Source of the DNA: Ramlibacter ginsenosidimutans | Lineage (GTDB): Bacteria > Pseudomonadota > Gammaproteobacteria > Burkholderiales > Burkholderiaceae_C | NCBI RefSeq assembly: GCF_042678185.1 | Contig: NZ_JBHUDQ010000014.1 | Length of the DNA stretch: 64,000 bases | Reading direction: 5' to 3' (one strand) | Shown here: positions 60,688 through 64,000 of the stretch, piece by piece | Layout: each line of letters starts with the position of its first letter | Numbering within the stretch: position 1 is the first letter of the stretch | Notes under the pieces: generated by a model | What the model was told of the DNA's origin: nothing | Databases searched by the model: none | What the model saw: the letters and a program-made list of their open reading frames with translations, nothing else | Translations under genes and position numbers: made by a program

Positions 60688-61653
60688 TCAGTCCAGCTTG
60701 ACGCCGGCCGCCTGGATGATCGGGCCCCAGCGCTTCGCCTCGGCGCGCGCCATCGCCTTGAACTGCGCGGGCGTGCCGGGCAGCAGTTCCATGCCGAAGT
60801 CGGCGGCGCGCTTGCGCACTTCGGCGCTGGCGAGGGCCTTGTTCAGCTCCGCATTGAAGCGGGTGACGATGGCTTCGGGCAGGCCGGCGGGGCCCAGGGC
60901 GCCCTGGAAGGCATAGACCTCGGCCCCGGGCACCCCCGCTTCGGCGAGCGTCGGCACGTCCGGCAGCGAGGGAGCGCGCTTGCTCGAGCCGATCGCCAGC
61001 ACGCGCACCTTGCCGCCCTTCATGGCGGGCAGGCCGCCGGCCAGGTCCAGGAACATGCACGGCACCTGGCCGGCCATCACGTCCTGCACCGCCGGCGCGG
61101 CGCCGCGGTAGGGGATGTGCGTGATGAAGGTGCCGGTGCGGTTCTTGAACAGCTCCATCGCCAGGTGGTGCGGCGAGCCGTTGCCGGGCGACGCGTAGTT
61201 CAGCTTGCCCGGATGCGCCTTCGCATACGCGATGAATTCCTTGACGTCCTTCGCCGGGAAGGACGGGTTCACCACCAGCGCGAGGGGGAAGCGGGCCATC
61301 GCGCCCAGGTAGCTGAAGTCCTTCTCGGGGTTGAAGGGCAGCTTGGTGAACAGGTGCTCGTTGTACGCGAGGATCGCGTTGTCGGCGGACATGACGGTGT
61401 AGCCGTCCGGCTTGGCGCGCGCGACCATGTCACCGCCGATGTTGGTCGAGGCGCCCGGGCGGTTGTCGATCACGATGGTCTGGCCCAGGCCAGGGCGCAT
61501 GGCCTCCGCGACGGTCCGCGCCAGCACGTCGGTGCCGCCGCCCGCCGGATAGGGAACGATCCAGCGGATCGGCTGCTCGGGCCAGGACTGGGCGAGCGCG
61601 AACGGCGTGGCGAGCGTCGCTGCGGACGCGGCGAGGAAGTGTCTGCGTTGCAT
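60688..61653 (-). CDS. Bug/TctC-family extracytoplasmic solute receptor
   Basis: The 321-residue periplasmic receptor has a Tat-like signal (MQRRHFLAASAATLATPFAL) and the family core: PIRWIVPYPAGGGTDVLART, VIDNRPGASTNIGGDMVARA, NYASPGNGSPHHLAMELF and ITHIPYRGAAPAVQDVMAGQ. Bug receptors are greatly expanded in Burkholderiales and mostly lack adjacent membrane subunits, as here. The upstream FAH-type hydrolase gene suggests an aromatic-acid breakdown product as ligand (inference). Confidence 0.95.
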   Translation of the reverse strand: MQRRHFLAASAATLATPFALAQSWPEQPIRWIVPYPAGGGTDVLARTVAEAMRPGLGQTIVIDNRPGASTNIGGDMVARAKPDGYTVMSADNAILAYNEHLFTKLPFNPEKDFSYLGAMARFPLALVVNPSFPAKDVKEFIAYAKAHPGKLNYASPGNGSPHHLAMELFKNRTGTFITHIPYRGAAPAVQDVMAGQVPCMFLDLAGGLPAMKGGKVRVLAIGSSKRAPSLPDVPTLAEAGVPGAEVYAFQGALGPAGLPEAIVTRFNAELNKALASAEVRKRAADFGMELLPGTPAQFKAMARAEAKRWGPIIQAAGVKLD

Positions 61654-61684
61654 GTGTCTTCTGAGTTGGAGAGATGGAACAGCC

Positions 61685-61790
61685 GAACGCAGAAGTCGCA
61701 AAAGCGAACAGCCCAAGCTCGCAAAAGAATCCATCTGGAGAATGGATGTCCTTTTGCGACCTTTGCGAATCCTTTGCGCCCTTTGCGTTC
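61685..61790. repeat. 106-base palindromic element with CTTTGCG repeats
   Basis: The element opens GAACGCA (61685-61691) and closes TGCGTTC (61784-61790). Inside, TCGCAAAAG (61719-61727) pairs with CTTTTGCGA (61751-61759), and ATCCAT (61729-61734) pairs with ATGGAT (61742-61747), giving a nested hairpin. CTTTGCG occurs three times in tandem-like spacing of about ten bases on the right side, after the CTTTTGCG of the stem. It lies between two co-directional genes. Confidence 0.7.
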
Positions 61791-61823
61791 TTGCCTCTGG
61801 TTTTCGTCTTCGGCGGCGCCCGA

Positions 61824-62837
61824 TCAGCCGGCGGCGTTCACGACTTTCTGGTCGATGGCGCCGAACAGGCTCTGGCCGTCCTTGCCCTTCACCTCGATGC
61901 GGATCGTGTCGCCGAAGCGCATGAAGTCGGTGGAGGGCTTGCCGTCCTGGATGGTCTCGATGGCGCGCTTCTCGGCGATGCAGCTGTAGCCCTTGGGCCA
62001 CTCGGTGCGGCCCTTCGCGTCGGCGACGCCCTTGTTGCTCACCGTGCCCGAGCCGACGATGCTGCCGGCGCGAACGTTGCGCGTCTTGCAGATGTGCGCG
62101 ATCAGCTGGCCGAAGTGGAAGGTCATGTCCGGGCCCGCGTCGCACATGCCGACCTTGCGGCCGTTCCAGCTGCTTTGCACGACCAGGTTGAGGCGACCGC
62201 CGGACCACGCATCGCCCAGTTCGTCGGGCGTCACCGCGACGGGGCTGAACGCGGTCGCCGGCTTGCTCTGGAAGAAGCCGAAGCCCTTGGCGAGCTCGTT
62301 GGGAATGAGGTTGCGCAGGCTCCAGTCGTTGGCGAGCATGACGAGCCGCACGCCGTCCAGCGCCTGGTCGGGCGTGGCGCCCATGGGCACGTCGCCCGTC
62401 ACCACCGTCACCTCGGCCTCGAAATCGATGCCCCAGTCCTCGCTCAGGAACTTCGCGTCCTCGGTCGGGCCCAGGAAGTCGTCGCTGCCGCCCTGGTACA
62501 TCAGCGGGTCTTCGTAGAAGGTCTTGGGCACTTCGGCGTTGCGCGCCGCGCGCACCAGCTCCACGTGGTTGATGTAGGCCGAGCCGTCGGCCCACTGGTA
62601 GGCGCGCGGCAGCGGCGCCATGCACTGCGTGGGATCGAAGGGGAAGGCGTGGCGCGCCTTGCCGCCGTTGAGGGTCTCGTAGAGATCCTGCAATTGGGGG
62701 GCGAGGAAGTTCCAGTCGTCCAGCACCTGCTGCAGCTTGTGCGCGATGCCGGTGGCATAGTGGGCCGTCTGCAGGTCGCGCGAGACCACCACCAGTTGCC
62801 CGTCGCGCGAACCATCCCTGTACGTTGCCAGTTTCAT
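61824..62837 (-). CDS. Fumarylacetoacetate hydrolase family protein
   Basis: The 337-residue protein has the FAH domain with the metal-binding acids: FEAEVTVVTGDVPMGATPDQ (E-x-E), LVMLANDWSLRNLIPNELAK (the conserved Asp), and the late GSIVGSGTVSNKG glycine-rich loop with GDTIRIEV. This longer two-part form resembles enzymes that hydrolyse C-C bonds of acylpyruvates in gentisate- or homogentisate-type pathways. It is divergent from the iclR-type regulator and followed by the Bug receptor gene. The exact substrate is not shown by the sequence. Confidence 0.92.
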   Translation of the reverse strand: MKLATYRDGSRDGQLVVVSRDLQTAHYATGIAHKLQQVLDDWNFLAPQLQDLYETLNGGKARHAFPFDPTQCMAPLPRAYQWADGSAYINHVELVRAARNAEVPKTFYEDPLMYQGGSDDFLGPTEDAKFLSEDWGIDFEAEVTVVTGDVPMGATPDQALDGVRLVMLANDWSLRNLIPNELAKGFGFFQSKPATAFSPVAVTPDELGDAWSGGRLNLVVQSSWNGRKVGMCDAGPDMTFHFGQLIAHICKTRNVRAGSIVGSGTVSNKGVADAKGRTEWPKGYSCIAEKRAIETIQDGKPSTDFMRFGDTIRIEVKGKDGQSLFGAIDQKVVNAAG

Positions 62838-62867
62838 CGTGGACCCCGGAAAGAGGATGCGCTAGAG

Positions 62868-62915
62868 TCCGTCCGGACCATTACGCATTGTGAAATGAAT
62901 TTACCTAAACGTAAT
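62868..62915. promoter_or_regulatory. Divergent operator region of the FAH and iclR genes
   Basis: ATTACG (62880-62885) and CGTAAT (62910-62915) form an inverted repeat around an AT-rich core; TCCGTCCG precedes it (62868-62875). The block from 62879 to 62905 resembles the TRAP operon upstream region at 2900-2924. It is the expected binding place of the IclR regulator. Confidence 0.45.
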
Positions 62916-62953
62916 TCTAGCCGGAGATCCAACGGCCTCGCGGAGGCCGCCCG

Positions 62954-63733
62954 GTGATCAAGGAACGCGCAGGCATCCAGTCGGTGGAGGTGGGCTTCGC
63001 GCTGCTGCAGGTGCTCGGCGCCGCGGACGGCCCGCTGATGCTGCGCGACCTGGCGCGCGCCGCCGGCATGAGCGCGGCCAAGGCCCACCGCTACCTGGTG
63101 AGCTTCCAGCGCCTGCAACTGGTGGTGCAGGACGCGGCGACCACGCGCTACGACCTGGGGCCCGCGGCCTTGAAGCTCGGACTCGCCTCGCTGGAACGGC
63201 TGGACGCGGTGAAGCTCGCGCGCGAACGGGTCGCGCGGCTGATGGAGGAGATCGGCCACACACTGGCGCTGGCGGTGTGGGGCAACCACGGCCCGACCAT
63301 CGTGCACTGGGAAGAATCGCCGTCCGCCGTCACGGTCAACCTGCGCTTGGGCGACGTCATGCCGCTGCTCACGTCCGCCACCGGCCAGTGCTTCGCCGCC
63401 TACGCGCCCAAGGAGGCGATCGCGCCCATGCTCAAGGAAGAGATGGCGCGGGCGCAGAAGCAGGGCCGCGCCGACGTGCCCACCACGATGGCCGAAGTGC
63501 GGGCGCTGCTCGACGGCGTGCGCCAGCGCGGCTCCGCGCGGGTGGTGGACACGCTGCTGCCCGGCATCGTCGGCTTCTGCGTTCCGGTCTTCGATGCCGA
63601 CGGGCACATGGTGCTCGGCATCGTGTCGCTCGGCCCCGCCGGCGTGTTCGATCCCGAATGGGGCGGCGCCGTGGACGGCCCCTTGCGGCGCGCGGCCGCG
63701 CAGCTTTCCAGCGATCTCGGGCACAAGGGATGA
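62954..63733 (+). CDS. IclR family transcriptional regulator
   Basis: The 259-residue regulator has the winged helix-turn-helix (GFALLQVLGAADGPLMLRDL; AAGMSAAKAHRYLVSFQRLQ) and the IclR effector domain (GHTLALAVWGNHGPTIVHWE; LTSATGQCFAAYAPKEAIAP; CVPVFDADGHMVLGIVSL). The start is GTG at 62954. A 20-codon frame from ATG 62895 ends at a TGA overlapping this GTG, which could couple translation. It probably controls the divergent FAH/Bug receptor operon. The next gene overlaps by ATGA. Confidence 0.92.
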   Translation: MIKERAGIQSVEVGFALLQVLGAADGPLMLRDLARAAGMSAAKAHRYLVSFQRLQLVVQDAATTRYDLGPAALKLGLASLERLDAVKLARERVARLMEEIGHTLALAVWGNHGPTIVHWEESPSAVTVNLRLGDVMPLLTSATGQCFAAYAPKEAIAPMLKEEMARAQKQGRADVPTTMAEVRALLDGVRQRGSARVVDTLLPGIVGFCVPVFDADGHMVLGIVSLGPAGVFDPEWGGAVDGPLRRAAAQLSSDLGHKG

Positions 63734-64000
63734 ACACCGGCCCGCCGAGGCGGTCGCGGCAGCTCGCGCTGCTCACCGTCCTCGTGCTGGCCGCGCATTT
63801 CGTGCTGCTGCGGCCGACGCAGCTCACGCTGGCGCCGGAAAGCGCCCCGCGCATCGCGCGATTCCGAACGCGCAGCATCGTGCCGGCGCCGATCGCAGCT
63901 CCCTCACCGCCAGTGCAGGCCGCTGCGGCGACCGCACCCCCGGAGCCGCCGAAGCCGGCTGTGTCCGCGCGCCCGGCGCCCGCTGCGGCGCCGCGGCGGG
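63730..64000 (+). CDS. Membrane-anchored Pro/Ala-rich protein, N-terminal part (possibly DUF3108 family)
   Basis: Only the first 90 codons are in the window. The product starts MNTGPPRRSRQLALLTVLVL with one membrane helix or uncleaved signal (about residues 11-27), followed by a linker rich in proline and alanine (PIAAPSPPVQAAAATAPPEP). This opening is like that of DUF3108-domain proteins of Comamonadaceae, which have their conserved domain further on; the assignment is tentative. The ATG overlaps the iclR stop. Confidence 0.65.
   Translation, partial: MNTGPPRRSRQLALLTVLVLAAHFVLLRPTQLTLAPESAPRIARFRTRSIVPAPIAAPSPPVQAAAATAPPEPPKPAVSARPAPAAAPRR

Noticed and set aside
61751..61790. The CTTTGCG units as a CRISPR array
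   Set aside because: Units are seven bases with spacers of about three, far from CRISPR sizes, and no cas genes are present. It was kept as a repeat element.

Overview
The window is high-GC DNA (roughly two thirds G+C) with dense, largely overlapping genes. The gene repertoire points to a betaproteobacterium of the order Burkholderiales, most like the Comamonadaceae (Ramlibacter or Variovorax relatives). The signs are a Bug/TctC-type receptor, PhaM, OxyR with UbiA and RecG alongside, a TRAP transporter for organic acids, and a Gram-negative porin. Genus placement is inference; no rRNA gene lies in the window.

Layout. 1-1.3 kb: two subunits of a molybdenum hydroxylase (xanthine/CO dehydrogenase family), the first cut by the window edge, divergent from a TetR regulator with a palindromic operator between them. 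2.1-10.2 kb: a second TetR regulator and a seven-gene run: fused TRAP permease, TRAP receptor, Gfo/Idh/MocA oxidoreductase, type II dehydroquinase, shikimate dehydrogenase homologue, and two genes that together look like a split 3-dehydroshikimate dehydratase (QuiC). This reads as uptake of quinate/shikimate-type hydroaromatics and conversion to protocatechuate. 10.2-12.8 kb: a glutathione transferase, a small Lys/Ala-rich exported protein, an initiator tRNA gene and a porin.

12.97-22.27 kb holds the most unusual locus: a large protein with a CHAT-like region, a degenerate class III cyclase, an AAA-type ATPase and a TPR-like tail, followed at once by a P450-like haem protein lacking the ExxR motif, a DyP-type peroxidase and a membrane-anchored patatin. 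The last three overlap by ATGA. I read it as a lipid/haem-peroxide effector operon led by a sensor-like protein; this is inference. It lies in a 13-kb segment bracketed by two identical initiator tRNA genes. Next come a flavodoxin-fold NAD(P)H oxidoreductase, an atypical SDR and a divergent LysR regulator (22.3-24.7 kb).

24.8-34.1 kb: the spc and alpha ribosomal operons run leftward as one block (rplN to rplQ, with secY, infA and rpoA), started by a strong sigma70-type promoter and ending with a tRNA-fMet gene 8 bases after rplQ. 34.1-37.2 kb: glpD and glpK, overlapping. 37.3-46.5 kb: an esterase-like phytase-family protein with proC; then the leftward group recG, oxyR, a second DyP peroxidase and ubiA; then queA and tgt for queuosine tRNA modification. 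46.5-54.3 kb: a large palindromic repeat, a coiled-coil/zinc-ribbon membrane protein, an MFS-acyltransferase fusion, a ceramidase-like membrane protein, an XRE-type regulator, a FIST sensor, phaM and a TraB/GumN protein. 54.4-58.4 kb: otsB, a GH15 glycosidase and otsA (trehalose metabolism). 58.4-64 kb: an OPT transporter, a SpoIIAA/STAS-like protein, a Bug receptor with a fumarylacetoacetate hydrolase-family enzyme, the divergent IclR regulator, and the start of a Pro/Ala-rich membrane-anchored protein cut by the right edge. No CRISPR array, insertion sequence, prophage or origin of replication was seen, and no stretch over 300 bases lacks a gene.
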